This document shows positions 26,899 to 34,799 of a DNA stretch of 64,000 nucleotides, piece after piece (position 1 is the first letter of the stretch; the number at the start of each line of letters is the position of its first letter). Origin of the DNA: Anaerotruncus colihominis (GTDB taxonomy: Bacteria; Bacillota; Clostridia; Oscillospirales; Ruminococcaceae); assembly GCF_010206195.1 (NCBI RefSeq), contig NZ_VIQT01000010.1:248001-312000 (forward strand), given 5' to 3'. The translations under genes and the position numbers were made by a program. A model generated the notes under the pieces. That model was not told the origin of the DNA. It saw only the letters and a list, made by a program, of their open reading frames with translations, and made no database searches.

Positions 26899-27169
26899 TT
26901 CGTAACCTCGCCTGTCAACAATGTCGTCGGGCCGGGCTTGCCTGCTCCGTCCGCGCTTCGTTCGGATAACCATACAGTTTTTATTATAACACAACGCTTT
27001 CTTTGTTGCAATCCAAATCTGTACAGCCTGCCTCTTTTGCCCCTGGGCGGGAAAAGGATTTTTGTGGTATACTGTATGCAGCGTTTCCCCTGATGCGCAG
27101 TGCATACAGTTGGACGATGGGCGCCGTGTGAATCAGCGCTTGCATCAAATTCATGTCAGGAGGGCGCAT

Positions 27170-27232
27170 ATGAGAAAACGGCTCGTTTATGAGCAATATT
27201 CCGGCGATGAGGCTTACAGAATCGAGGTCTGA
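27170..27232 (+). CDS. 20-residue small ORF with strong ribosome site
   Basis: ATG at 27170 preceded by AGGAGG at ideal spacing. The product is 20 residues, starting MRKRLVYEQYSGDEAY and ending IEV. It lies between the divergent gdpP start and the next rightward gene, about 106 bp upstream of the latter. It could be a leader peptide or a small protein. The evidence is the ribosome site and the open frame only. Confidence 0.4.
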   Translation: MRKRLVYEQYSGDEAYRIEV

Positions 27233-27337
27233 TCCACCCCTCCCGCGGCGGTTGACAAGCAGCTTTGCATGGTCTATCATAGGGCTTACAAACTGGCGCG
27301 CCCCACAGCATGGGGGCGCCTGATCAAAGGAGCGTTT

Positions 27338-27766
27338 ATGAAGCGGAACACCTGGCTCAAGCCTGTCGCCCTGCTCGTTATCATCTTCGCGCTGTTTCAA
27401 TCAGGAAAGGCGCAACGTCAAGACTTTTATATCCGCATCTATCAGATGCAGGGCGGCGCGCGCGGCGCTCTTGTGAAATCAGTGGAAGGCCCTCTGCGCA
27501 AAGCGGACGATTATGCGCCGCAGATAAACGAGCTGGCAGGCATCCTCGCCCCTTCTGAAGCGTACGGTGGTGTTTTGGATCCGTCCGGCGCGCTGTATGA
27601 AATCACGATCGGCCCCGTTGACAAGGATAAAAATGAACTGATCTATTTCGTGTATTTTCAGGACGGGCGTATCCTTTTGCGCATTGAAAATTCCGCTTCC
27701 GATACGCCGCTTTATCAGGTTGCGGCGCGTCCGCCCGAAGCGCTTCTGACCTATATCGACAGTTGA
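27338..27766 (+). CDS. hypothetical secreted or anchored protein
   Basis: The product is 142 residues from the ATG at 27338 (AAAGGAGCG upstream). A signal-type helix, WLKPVALLVIIFALFQSG, occupies residues 5-22 with a basic MKRN before it. The mature part is mixed alpha/beta (RQDFYIRIYQMQGGARG, LYEITIGPVDKDKNELIYFVYF) without membrane segments or cysteines. It resembles no family I can name. A strong terminator follows within ten bases of the stop, so it ends a short transcript. Confidence 0.65.
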   Translation: MKRNTWLKPVALLVIIFALFQSGKAQRQDFYIRIYQMQGGARGALVKSVEGPLRKADDYAPQINELAGILAPSEAYGGVLDPSGALYEITIGPVDKDKNELIYFVYFQDGRILLRIENSASDTPLYQVAARPPEALLTYIDS

Positions 27767-27772
27767 TGCATT

Positions 27773-27803
27773 CCGGTTCCGCCATGGCGGAACCGGTTTT
27801 TTT
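27773..27803 (+). terminator. intrinsic terminator
   Basis: A 24-base perfect palindrome (CCGGTTCCGCCA/TGGCGGAACCGG, 27773-27796) followed by seven T residues. It lies seven bases after the stop of the secreted-protein gene. Confidence 0.92.
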
Positions 27804-27814
27804 GTTCAGCCGGC

Positions 27815-27870
27815 TTGACAGTTCCAACTGACTGTGTTATATTGATTTTACTAATTTAGTAATTTACTAA
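27815..27870 (+). promoter_or_regulatory. promoter with triple TTACTAA operator
   Basis: TTGACA (27815-27820), a 17-bp spacer and TATATT (27838-27843). Five bases after the -10 box come three 7-bp half-sites in alternating orientation, each separated by one T: TTACTAA (27848-27854), TTAGTAA (27856-27862), TTACTAA (27864-27870). Overlapping the start site, they look like a repressor operator for the DUF6530/GIY-YIG unit. The regulator is not adjacent. Confidence 0.75.
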
Positions 27871-27892
27871 TTTTAAAAAAGAGGGTACGCAG

Positions 27893-28375
27893 ATGAATAT
27901 TCCGACCACACTCAAGCATAAGCCCGTCGTCGCCGCACAGGGATACGACCGTATCGACGGCCGGGCCGCTTATGAAAGCGACGCAAAGGGGCTTTCGCTC
28001 GGTCTTGCCCAATGGAATGACCGCGGCCGTGTTGATATCTCCGCCAAGGTCTGGCGGTATACAGGCGAAAAATGGTCGCGCCAGTCCGAGGAGCTGCCGC
28101 TGCACCGCGTGATCGACCTTGCGATCTTGATCTGCCGCGCGCAGCAGTATTTTCGGGACGAAAGCTACCGCCATGAGCAATTTTTCGATCCTGATCAGCC
28201 ACAGATTGGGCGCATCGGCTTGCAGGGCGACGCGATGACCGTGGGCATCTGCACCGATAACCCGATGATCAGGGAGGATATCCGCCTGTTCGCCGATGCG
28301 CTTGGGCGCGACGGCGAGCTGTTGGGCGAACGCTTCTCTGTTCTCGCGCGCCTTTTGAAGGAAATGGGGTACTAA
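27893..28375 (+). CDS. DUF6530 family protein
   Basis: The product is 160 residues. The whole length matches the pattern I know for DUF6530: PTTLKHKPVVAAQGYDRIDG, then KGLSLGLAQWNDRGRVDISAKVW, SEELPLHRVIDLAILICRA and the ending GDAMTVGICTDNP. The strongly conserved central block suggests a nucleic-acid- or nucleotide-related role, but none is established to my knowledge. It is the first gene after a very good promoter with a repeated operator. It is followed two bases later by a GIY-YIG-like gene. AGAGGG precedes the ATG. Confidence 0.75.
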   Translation: MNIPTTLKHKPVVAAQGYDRIDGRAAYESDAKGLSLGLAQWNDRGRVDISAKVWRYTGEKWSRQSEELPLHRVIDLAILICRAQQYFRDESYRHEQFFDPDQPQIGRIGLQGDAMTVGICTDNPMIREDIRLFADALGRDGELLGERFSVLARLLKEMGY

Positions 28376-28377
28376 AG

Positions 28378-28719
28378 ATGGACCAACGTAAAAAAGATCT
28401 GATCGCCGCCTACAAAAGCCGTCCTCTGACCGCAGGCGTAACGATCATCCGCAATTCGATCAACGGCCGGTATCTCCTCGAGACACCGACCAATCCGCGC
28501 GGTACGCAAAACCGGTTCGCCTTTTCACAAAAAACGGACAACTGCGTCTATGCCAAATTGCAGACCGACTGGAAGGCGTTCGGAAAGGATGCCTTTACCT
28601 TCGAAATCCTGGAGGAAATCGAACAAAAGCCGGAGCAGACGCCCGCGGAATTCAAATCAGACCTTGAAACGCTGGGCGCGCTATGGGCCGCAAAATTTGA
28701 TCCCGCGCTGTCCTATTGA
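28378..28719 (+). CDS. GIY-YIG-like small protein
   Basis: The product is 113 residues. GVTIIRNSINGRYLLETPTNPRGTQNRF aligns with the GIY-YIG nuclease core (usually GVYxIxN...GxxYIGxs), and KLQTDWKAFGKDAFTFEILEEI matches the following helix and strand. The GIY and YIG triplets are changed (GVT and YLL), so catalysis is doubtful, though related small clostridial proteins vary similarly. It starts two bases after the DUF6530 stop and shares its promoter. A long GC-rich terminator follows. Role unknown. Confidence 0.65.
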   Translation: MDQRKKDLIAAYKSRPLTAGVTIIRNSINGRYLLETPTNPRGTQNRFAFSQKTDNCVYAKLQTDWKAFGKDAFTFEILEEIEQKPEQTPAEFKSDLETLGALWAAKFDPALSY

Positions 28720-28727
28720 AAAGCGCA

Positions 28728-28760
28728 GGGAGGCCGGGGACCAATGGTCCCCGGCCTCCC
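28728..28760. terminator. bidirectional intrinsic terminator
   Basis: A 15-bp perfect stem GGGAGGCCGGGGACC/GGTCCCCGGCCTCCC with an AAT loop, then TCTTT. It lies between the rightward GIY-YIG gene and the leftward RNase J gene. Confidence 0.88.
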
Positions 28761-28810
28761 TCTTTGCCGCGCTGCGCGCGGCAATATTCGACAGGCGCAG
28801 GCGCGCCCTG

Positions 28811-30937
28811 TCAGACCTCCTGGATCACAGGCAGGATCATCGGGCTGCGCTTGGTGCGCCCGTAAAAATAGGACGACAGCGCGTCGCGCACCTGCGTTTT
28901 GATGTTGCCCCAGTCGCGCATACGCCCGCCCACGCAGTCCTGAACCGTCTGCTTTGCAATGGAGCGCGCCTCTGAGAGCATATCCTCCGCCTCGCGCACG
29001 TAGACGAACCCACGCGAAATAATATCCGGTCCCGCTACAATTTCGCCGCTGGTGCCGTCGATCGTCGTTACAACGACGATCAGGCCGTCCTCACCAAGAT
29101 GCTTGCGGTCGCGCAGCACAATGCTGCCGACATCGCCGACGCCAAGCCCGTCGACCAACACGCGGCCTGACGGCACAATCTCGCCTGTTTTGACGGAAAC
29201 GCCGTCAAGCTCAAACACATGGCCGTTTTCACCGATGAAAATATTCTCCGGCGCAATGCCCATCGCAAGACCAAGCGACGCATGGCGTTTGAGCTGCTTG
29301 TATTCGCCATGCACCGGGAAAAAGAATTTCGGCTTTGTCAGCGCCAGCATAATCTTCAGTTCCTCCTGGCAGGCGTGGCCCGAAACGTGCACCTCGTACA
29401 TCCTCTCGTAAATCACGTCTGCGCCCAGGCGCATCAGCTCATTGACGACGCGTCCGACCGTCTTTTCATTTCCAGGGATCGGCGTCGCGCTGATGATGAT
29501 GAAATCGTCGGGCGTAACCGTCACCTTGCGGTGATCGTTCGACGCCATACGCGAAAGCGCGCTCATCGGTTCTCCCTGGCTGCCCGTCGTAATCAGCACG
29601 ACGTCCTCGGGGCGGTAGCGATTGATATCGTCGATATCGATCATAACGCCGTTGGGCGGCTTGAGATATCCAAGCTCTGTAGAAACGGCGACCGCGTTGA
29701 TCATGCTGCGTCCGGAAACGGCAACCTTGCGCCCGTGCTTCGCGGCCGCTTCGCAGATGAGCTGCATCCGGTGGATATTTGAGGAGAACGTCGCGATGAT
29801 GATGCGCTTGTGTCCGGCCTGCTTAAAGAGCTTGTCGAAGCTGTCCGCGACCGTGACCTCGGTCGGGGTAAAGCCGGGCCGCTCCGCGTTTGTAGAATCG
29901 GATAAAAGCGCCAGCACGCCTTGTCCGCCAAGCTCGCCGAAGCGGGCCAGGTCGATGATATCGCCGATAATCGGCGTGTAGTCAATCTTAAAGTCGCCTG
30001 TCTGGATGATGACGCCGGCCGGCGTGTGGATGCCCAGCGCGACCGCGTCGGGGATGGAGTGGTTGACGCGGATAAATTCAACCTCCATGCAGCCGAGCTT
30101 GATCGTTTCGCGGGGCGCGATCTGCACCAGCTTGACCTTGCCATAAAGGCCATGCTCCCGCAGCTTATTCTCGATCAGTCCAAGCGTAAGGCGCGTCGCG
30201 TAGACCGGAACGTTGATCTGTTTTAAAAAGTACGGCAACGCGCCGATATGATCCTCATGGCCGTGCGTGATCACGATGCCGCGCAGCTTGTCGCGGTTCT
30301 TCTGCACATAGGTGAAGTCCGGCAGTACGAGATCGACGCCGAGCATATTCTCATCTGGGAAGGTCATGCCGCAGTCGATAATAAACATATCGTTCATGCA
30401 TTCATAAACGGTGATGTTCTTGCCGACCTCCAACAGGCCGCCGAGCGGAATGATACGCACCGGCGTCTTACGCTGCTCCTTGGCACGGCTTTTCTTGGTC
30501 CGTCCGGCCGGGCGCGCCGCCTTCTCCTGGCGGGCCTTTCCAGCCTCGGAAAGCTCGATCGTCGCGCCGATCGGGGCGGACGCCTTTTGGGACGGCTTGC
30601 GCCCACGCTTTGGCTGGCGCTGCTCGCCATTTTCCTTCTTGGCCGGCTCCTTGCGGGCCGGCTCTTTCTTTGCCGCATCCCGCTTCTGCGGTTCCTTCTT
30701 GGCCGGCTTCTCTGTGCGGGATGCATTCTTTTTGGCCGCCGGCTTAGCGGGCGTCTCCCCCGCCTGTTCCGGCGTTACCTTCTGAAGCAGCCTGGCAGCC
30801 GTTTCCTTTACCGGCTGGCGGGTCTTTTTCTTTCGCGGCGCGGCGCGCTCCACTACGGAACGCTTTTCAAGCGCCTCCACACCCATACTGAGCTGCTCCT
30901 CTGTCAGCTTTCCGCCGACCTTCTTATCATCTGTCAC
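28811..30937 (-). CDS. rnj: ribonuclease J with long basic N-terminal extension
   Basis: The product is 708 residues from a GTG at 30937 (GGAGG seven bases upstream). RNase J is a 5'-3' exo- and endoribonuclease of the metallo-beta-lactamase beta-CASP family. The catalytic core starts near residue 158 (TPVRIIPLGGLLEVGKN). The metal motif THGHEDHIGALPYF follows, then DFKIDYTP, LLSDSTNAERPG and beta-CASP motifs (RVNHSIPDA, VVTTGSQGEPMSAL-like, PVHGEYKQLKRH). The C-terminal domain is present. The first about 155 residues are Lys/Ala/Pro-rich with repeated KKEPA-type units, absent from the roughly 555-residue standard enzyme. They probably bind RNA or partner proteins. Confidence 0.93.
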   Translation of the reverse strand: MTDDKKVGGKLTEEQLSMGVEALEKRSVVERAAPRKKKTRQPVKETAARLLQKVTPEQAGETPAKPAAKKNASRTEKPAKKEPQKRDAAKKEPARKEPAKKENGEQRQPKRGRKPSQKASAPIGATIELSEAGKARQEKAARPAGRTKKSRAKEQRKTPVRIIPLGGLLEVGKNITVYECMNDMFIIDCGMTFPDENMLGVDLVLPDFTYVQKNRDKLRGIVITHGHEDHIGALPYFLKQINVPVYATRLTLGLIENKLREHGLYGKVKLVQIAPRETIKLGCMEVEFIRVNHSIPDAVALGIHTPAGVIIQTGDFKIDYTPIIGDIIDLARFGELGGQGVLALLSDSTNAERPGFTPTEVTVADSFDKLFKQAGHKRIIIATFSSNIHRMQLICEAAAKHGRKVAVSGRSMINAVAVSTELGYLKPPNGVMIDIDDINRYRPEDVVLITTGSQGEPMSALSRMASNDHRKVTVTPDDFIIISATPIPGNEKTVGRVVNELMRLGADVIYERMYEVHVSGHACQEELKIMLALTKPKFFFPVHGEYKQLKRHASLGLAMGIAPENIFIGENGHVFELDGVSVKTGEIVPSGRVLVDGLGVGDVGSIVLRDRKHLGEDGLIVVVTTIDGTSGEIVAGPDIISRGFVYVREAEDMLSEARSIAKQTVQDCVGGRMRDWGNIKTQVRDALSSYFYGRTKRSPMILPVIQEV

Positions 30938-30972
30938 AAAATATACCTCCGTATTGCTGCAATCACAATCTA

Positions 30973-31133
30973 AGAACCTGTATTCACAGTCGCCAAGCGC
31001 CGTCCAAGCGGGCCTTTTGCCCACGCTCCACGTCAAATTTTTTTGCCGGGCGACAGCCCGCCTGCAAAAATTCGCCTTGATCGCACACGAAACCTCGCCC
31101 GCCCGGCATCCCCCGGCTGTGCATACAGGTTCT
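30973..31133. repeat. 161-bp element bounded by a 17-bp inverted repeat
   Basis: The left end AGAACCTGTATTCACAG (30973-30989) and right end CTGTGCATACAGGTTCT (31117-31133) are inverted with one mismatch. The interior is GC-rich and contains GCCGGGCGACAGCCCGCC hairpins, with no credible gene. Size and ends suggest a small non-autonomous repeat (MITE- or REP-like). It lies 35 bp upstream of the RNase J start and may fold in its leader RNA. Confidence 0.65.
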
Positions 31134-31652
31134 AATTTTGAAAATCCGGACAGTTGGAGCGCAGAGGAGGCTGTCAAAAATCCGAAAACACCACTTTCTG
31201 TATCTTCTCAGTTCCCAAACAAGCCATGAGAGCAAAAAGGCTTCTTCTATTACCCATAACAAACAGGCCCAAGGCAAAAGCCGCGTCATCCCGCTGGGGG
31301 TTCTGACGCCTTTCGCACTGAGGGCACCATTGCTTATGAGGAAAAACAATCCTTTTTGATCTTTTGAGCAGCTCTCAGGCGCTGCAAAACACAAACCCAT
31401 CCTCCCCCGCTGATTCCGATCATACGGCCGCTCCGGGTTTCCACAATACGCCGGGAGCCGCAAAAGCGCGGGCTGAAAGGATAGGCGTGTATATGAACCT
31501 TTTTCAATTAAGCAACGCGGCCGCCGCGGTAACGCGCGGCGGCTCCGCCTCTGCTTATTAAAAAGGCCGCAAAGCCTGCCAACATATGTGCTGGTTTACC
31601 GCCGGACCTTTTTCCATTTTTATCAACCGGACACAAAATATCATGATATAGT
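31134..31652. other. 520-bp intergenic region, no clear gene
   Basis: A diverged copy of the 17768-family repeat is at about 31137-31230 (AAAATCCGGAC, GGCTGTCAAAAATCCG, later AAACAAGCC). A 22-codon frame at 31493-31561 has AAAGGATAGG upstream (starting MNLFQLSNAAAAV), but nothing else supports it. I looked for RNase P RNA, tmRNA, SRP RNA and 6S RNA landmarks and recognised none. Confidence 0.35.
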
Positions 31653-33971
31653 CTACTCTTTTTTCCCGTCCTTGTCAAGCATGTCTGTCAGCTCACGTGC
31701 AATGTCGGCGCTCAACTCCCGCGCCGTCTCCCAGTTGGCAGCCTCGGCAAAGACACGGATTTCCCGCCCGTTTTTTCGCGGCCGCAGCAAAACCACGCCG
31801 CGGTCGCCACGCACGACGACCCCCTCCCCGGCGCGTTCCTGTGAGAACTGCTCCAGCAGGCGCGCTGGCGGCCGGTCGAGCTTGACCGCGCTCTCCTCGA
31901 CGGCAAAACCGGGAAGCTGGCGGTCAAGCTCCTCCAGGCCGAAGCCATGCCGTTTCATATATCCGAGCAATTGGATCGCCAGCATCAGTCCGTCGCGCGC
32001 GCTCTGCTGCTGCGCCGCCAGGCGGCGGCCCTCGGCGTCTGAACCATCAGCCGGACACAAAAGGTAGCGGTAGACACGATGGCCGCGCTGCTTTGCAAAC
32101 ACATCAAGCGCGCGTGGAAAGTCGTTCTCAACCGCCACATCGCGATCCTGCTCAAACTGTGACATACAGTAAGCCGCTACGGCCCTGCGCCATCCGATGC
32201 GCACATTCCCGTCGAAAAGCGAAAGGCGGCAGCCGTCGGGAGAAAGCATCAGCCGGATACCGGACGGCGCCCGCTCGCAGCCAAGCTTTTCCAGCGCGTC
32301 CGACAACAGGCGGCCAACCGATTCATCGGGACAGGACACATGCGCGCGCATCCCTTCAAGCCCTTCCGGCGCCAGCCTCAGCAGCTCGGTCATATACATG
32401 ACGCCGATACCCGACATATCCACGCGGTCCCCAAATCCGTCGCGCGGCGCGCGCGCAAATTCGCCGCGGGCGAGCATTAGCTCGATCTCGCGCTCGACAC
32501 GGCGCGGCGCAGGCAGCCCCGTGTCACACAGCACACGGATCGCGCCCGGTTCCCCGGCGCTGATATAAACACCGAGTGTCAGCGCGTTGTATCCCATCGC
32601 AAAACCGAACATTGCCTCAAACACGCATCCAAAATCGAGAACGGACGCACCGGTCGAACGCACGCCTGTGATCAGCGCGTCGCACAGGGCGCGCGCACTG
32701 CGCGAGCGGGCCGCTGCGACGCCGACGGGACGGCCCTTGGCCACCGTGCCGACCGCGCAGCCGACACGCGCGGCCAATTCCGGCGTCAGCTCGACGCCGA
32801 TTTCACCGCAAAGCCCTTCATCGTCAAACGTGCACGCCGCGCCGCCGCGCTCTGTGATATGCCCCGAAACGGCCGTGCCGTCCTGTATGCGCACACCGCC
32901 CGCAATGCGCACGCCTTCACGAACGATCGTTCCTGCGCCAACTACAGCATCCTCCCCGACAGCCGCCCCATCAAACAGGGCCGCCCGGCTTTTCAGCGCC
33001 GCGCCTGTACAGACAATGGCGTTGACTGCGGCCGCCCGTTCCGACAGCAGGCTGTGCGGCAGCAGAATGCTGCCCTTAGCCGCCGCGCCCGCCGCAACGG
33101 TACAGCCGTCGTCAAGCACCGTCCCCGCACCGATCACAGCGTTATCCCCAATGTTGACCCCTTCGCCGATATAGACAGGCGCTTCTATTTCATAGCGGCC
33201 GGACGGGCGGCGCGCCGCAAACACGCTGCCTGACTCATCGCGTTGGCCGCGAAGCGTTACGTTTACGCGCCCTGCCAGCAAATCGGCCTGAGCGCGGCGG
33301 TATGCCTCCAGATCCCCGATATCGCACCAATATCCGGACAGTGTGCAGCTATCGACCGCCATGCCCTTCTTGAGCATACGCGGAAAGAGATCGGCTGCAA
33401 AATCATAAATTTGCCCCTCCGGAATCATTTCCACGGCGCGTGGGGACAGAATATAAATGCCGGTATTTGCAAGCTCGCTTGTCGCCTGCGCAAAAGACGG
33501 CTTCTCAATAAACCCCGTCACGCGTCCACCGCTGTCCGCAATCACAAGGCCGTATTCACGCGGATCGCCGACGCGCGCCGTAACAATGGTAGCGTCCGCG
33601 CACCGTGCCGCGTGCTGCTCCATCGCTTCACGCAGCGCGAAATCGCACAGCGCGTCGCCGCTGATTACAAGCAGATCCTCCCGGATTTGGCCAGCCGCAT
33701 TTTTGACGCTTCCCGCCGTGCCGAGCGGCTGCGCTTCCTCACAAAACGAGAGCTCGACGCCCGCGAATCTGTTGTCCGGAAAATGCGAAACGATCTGATC
33801 CGGCAGATATTGCAGCGTCAGGACACTTTCAGTCACGCCGTTTTTCGCGAGCAGCTCCAGAATATATTCTACAACGGGCCTCCCGCACAGGCGCGTCATC
33901 GGCTTGGGGCAGCGTTCGGTGAGCGGACGCAGGCGCGTGCCCCGGCCGCCCGCCATGATGACTGCTTTCAT
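31653..33971 (-). CDS. sugar-1-phosphate nucleotidyltransferase fused to degenerate phosphohexomutase-like domain
   Basis: The product is 772 residues from the ATG at 33971 (GGAGG upstream). Residues 1-235 are a nucleotidyltransferase (MKAVIMAGGRGTRLRPLT, KPMTRLCGRPVVEYI, LANTGIYILSPRAVE, GYWCDIGDLEAYRRAQ). Residues about 250-370 form a left-handed beta-helix (VYIGEGVNIGDNAVIGAGTVLDDG). Residues about 375-760 resemble a phosphoglucomutase/phosphomannomutase, but the catalytic serine loop TxSHNP reads ISAGEPGA and the metal loop is not recognisable. Similar fusions are annotated as mannose-1-phosphate guanylyltransferase/phosphomannomutase. Here the second domain is probably regulatory or structural. 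Substrate unproven. Confidence 0.85.
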   Translation of the reverse strand: MKAVIMAGGRGTRLRPLTERCPKPMTRLCGRPVVEYILELLAKNGVTESVLTLQYLPDQIVSHFPDNRFAGVELSFCEEAQPLGTAGSVKNAAGQIREDLLVISGDALCDFALREAMEQHAARCADATIVTARVGDPREYGLVIADSGGRVTGFIEKPSFAQATSELANTGIYILSPRAVEMIPEGQIYDFAADLFPRMLKKGMAVDSCTLSGYWCDIGDLEAYRRAQADLLAGRVNVTLRGQRDESGSVFAARRPSGRYEIEAPVYIGEGVNIGDNAVIGAGTVLDDGCTVAAGAAAKGSILLPHSLLSERAAAVNAIVCTGAALKSRAALFDGAAVGEDAVVGAGTIVREGVRIAGGVRIQDGTAVSGHITERGGAACTFDDEGLCGEIGVELTPELAARVGCAVGTVAKGRPVGVAAARSRSARALCDALITGVRSTGASVLDFGCVFEAMFGFAMGYNALTLGVYISAGEPGAIRVLCDTGLPAPRRVEREIELMLARGEFARAPRDGFGDRVDMSGIGVMYMTELLRLAPEGLEGMRAHVSCPDESVGRLLSDALEKLGCERAPSGIRLMLSPDGCRLSLFDGNVRIGWRRAVAAYCMSQFEQDRDVAVENDFPRALDVFAKQRGHRVYRYLLCPADGSDAEGRRLAAQQQSARDGLMLAIQLLGYMKRHGFGLEELDRQLPGFAVEESAVKLDRPPARLLEQFSQERAGEGVVVRGDRGVVLLRPRKNGREIRVFAEAANWETARELSADIARELTDMLDKDGKKE

Positions 33972-34258
33972 GATGATCCTCCAACTGTAAATAAGAGCTG
34001 CCGCCGCATTTGAAGCAAACGCCGCCATTTCGAAATGGCGGCTCCATGGACAGCCCCATTTGACTTTTCATTTAGTATGGACGAAATTTTCATACTTTAA
34101 TACCAGCACGTACTTTGCGGTTAAATTTCATGTGTTTCCGTTTTTTGGCGGCCGGGGGCTTGTATCACGGAGCAAAATCGTATACAATAAGGAAAGGATT
34201 TTGCCGCGTACTGCGCGGTGGGTCCGCCGATACGATCGACGGCTTGGAGGCGGAAAAC

Positions 34259-34696
34259 ATCAAACAAGTTGAAATATTTACCGACGGCGCCTGCTCCGGC
34301 AATCCCGGCGCTGGCGGATGGGGCGCCGTGCTGCGCTTTGGAGAACATGAAAAGGAACTTTCCGGCGGCCAGGCGCAGACAACAAACAACCGCATGGAGC
34401 TGACCGCGGTCATCGAGGCGCTTTCGGCGCTCAAGGAGCCGTGCAGCGTCACGCTGACAACCGACTCCAAATACGTTTCGGACGCCGTATCAAAGGGCTG
34501 GGTCTACGGCTGGCAGAAGAAAAACTGGATGCGCGCCCCCGGAGAACCTGCCAAAAACGCCGACCTTTGGAAACTGCTGCTGCCTCTGCTCGGCCGCCAC
34601 AAGGTCACATTCCACTGGGTCAAGGGACATGCTGGCCATCCGGAAAATGAACGCTGTGATGCTCTGGCTGTCGCGGCGATCGCCCGCTTTCGGTGA
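34259..34696 (+). CDS. rnhA: ribonuclease HI with apparent AUC start
   Basis: The product is 145 residues. It degrades RNA in RNA-DNA hybrids. The active-site carboxylates align with the E. coli enzyme: Asp9 in [11 protein letters not shown], Glu47 in NNRMELTAV, Asp69 in TTDSKYV, Asp134 in ERCDALAV, plus His124 in [10 protein letters not shown]. Homologues begin [11 protein letters not shown]; here the equivalent codon at 34259 is ATC, with GGAGG eight bases upstream. No ATG, GTG or TTG with a ribosome site gives a normal N-terminus: upstream in-frame codons only add an unrelated extension from 34115. So either a non-canonical AUC start is used, or a base differs. Confidence 0.9.
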   Translation: MKQVEIFTDGACSGNPGAGGWGAVLRFGEHEKELSGGQAQTTNNRMELTAVIEALSALKEPCSVTLTTDSKYVSDAVSKGWVYGWQKKNWMRAPGEPAKNADLWKLLLPLLGRHKVTFHWVKGHAGHPENERCDALAVAAIARFR

Positions 34697-34721
34697 AAAC
34701 CGTAAAATTTTGCGCTTCCTC

Positions 34722-34750
34722 TTGAAAACAACACCAAAAAGGTATACAAT
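34722..34750 (+). promoter_or_regulatory. promoter of nifS-nifU
   Basis: TTGAAA (34722-34727), a 17-bp spacer and TACAAT (34745-34750), 50 bp before the nifS start. A GGTATAC overlaps the -10 region; its complement GTATACC also occurs upstream of the Rrf2 gene at 41508. Confidence 0.6.
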
Positions 34751-34799
34751 TGATTTGTAAAGCAATATAATAACTCCATAACAGGATGGTGATATTGAT

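Noticed and set aside
31134..31652. Structural RNA gene (RNase P RNA, tmRNA, SRP RNA or 6S RNA)
   Set aside because: No conserved landmark sequences of these RNAs could be found on either strand.
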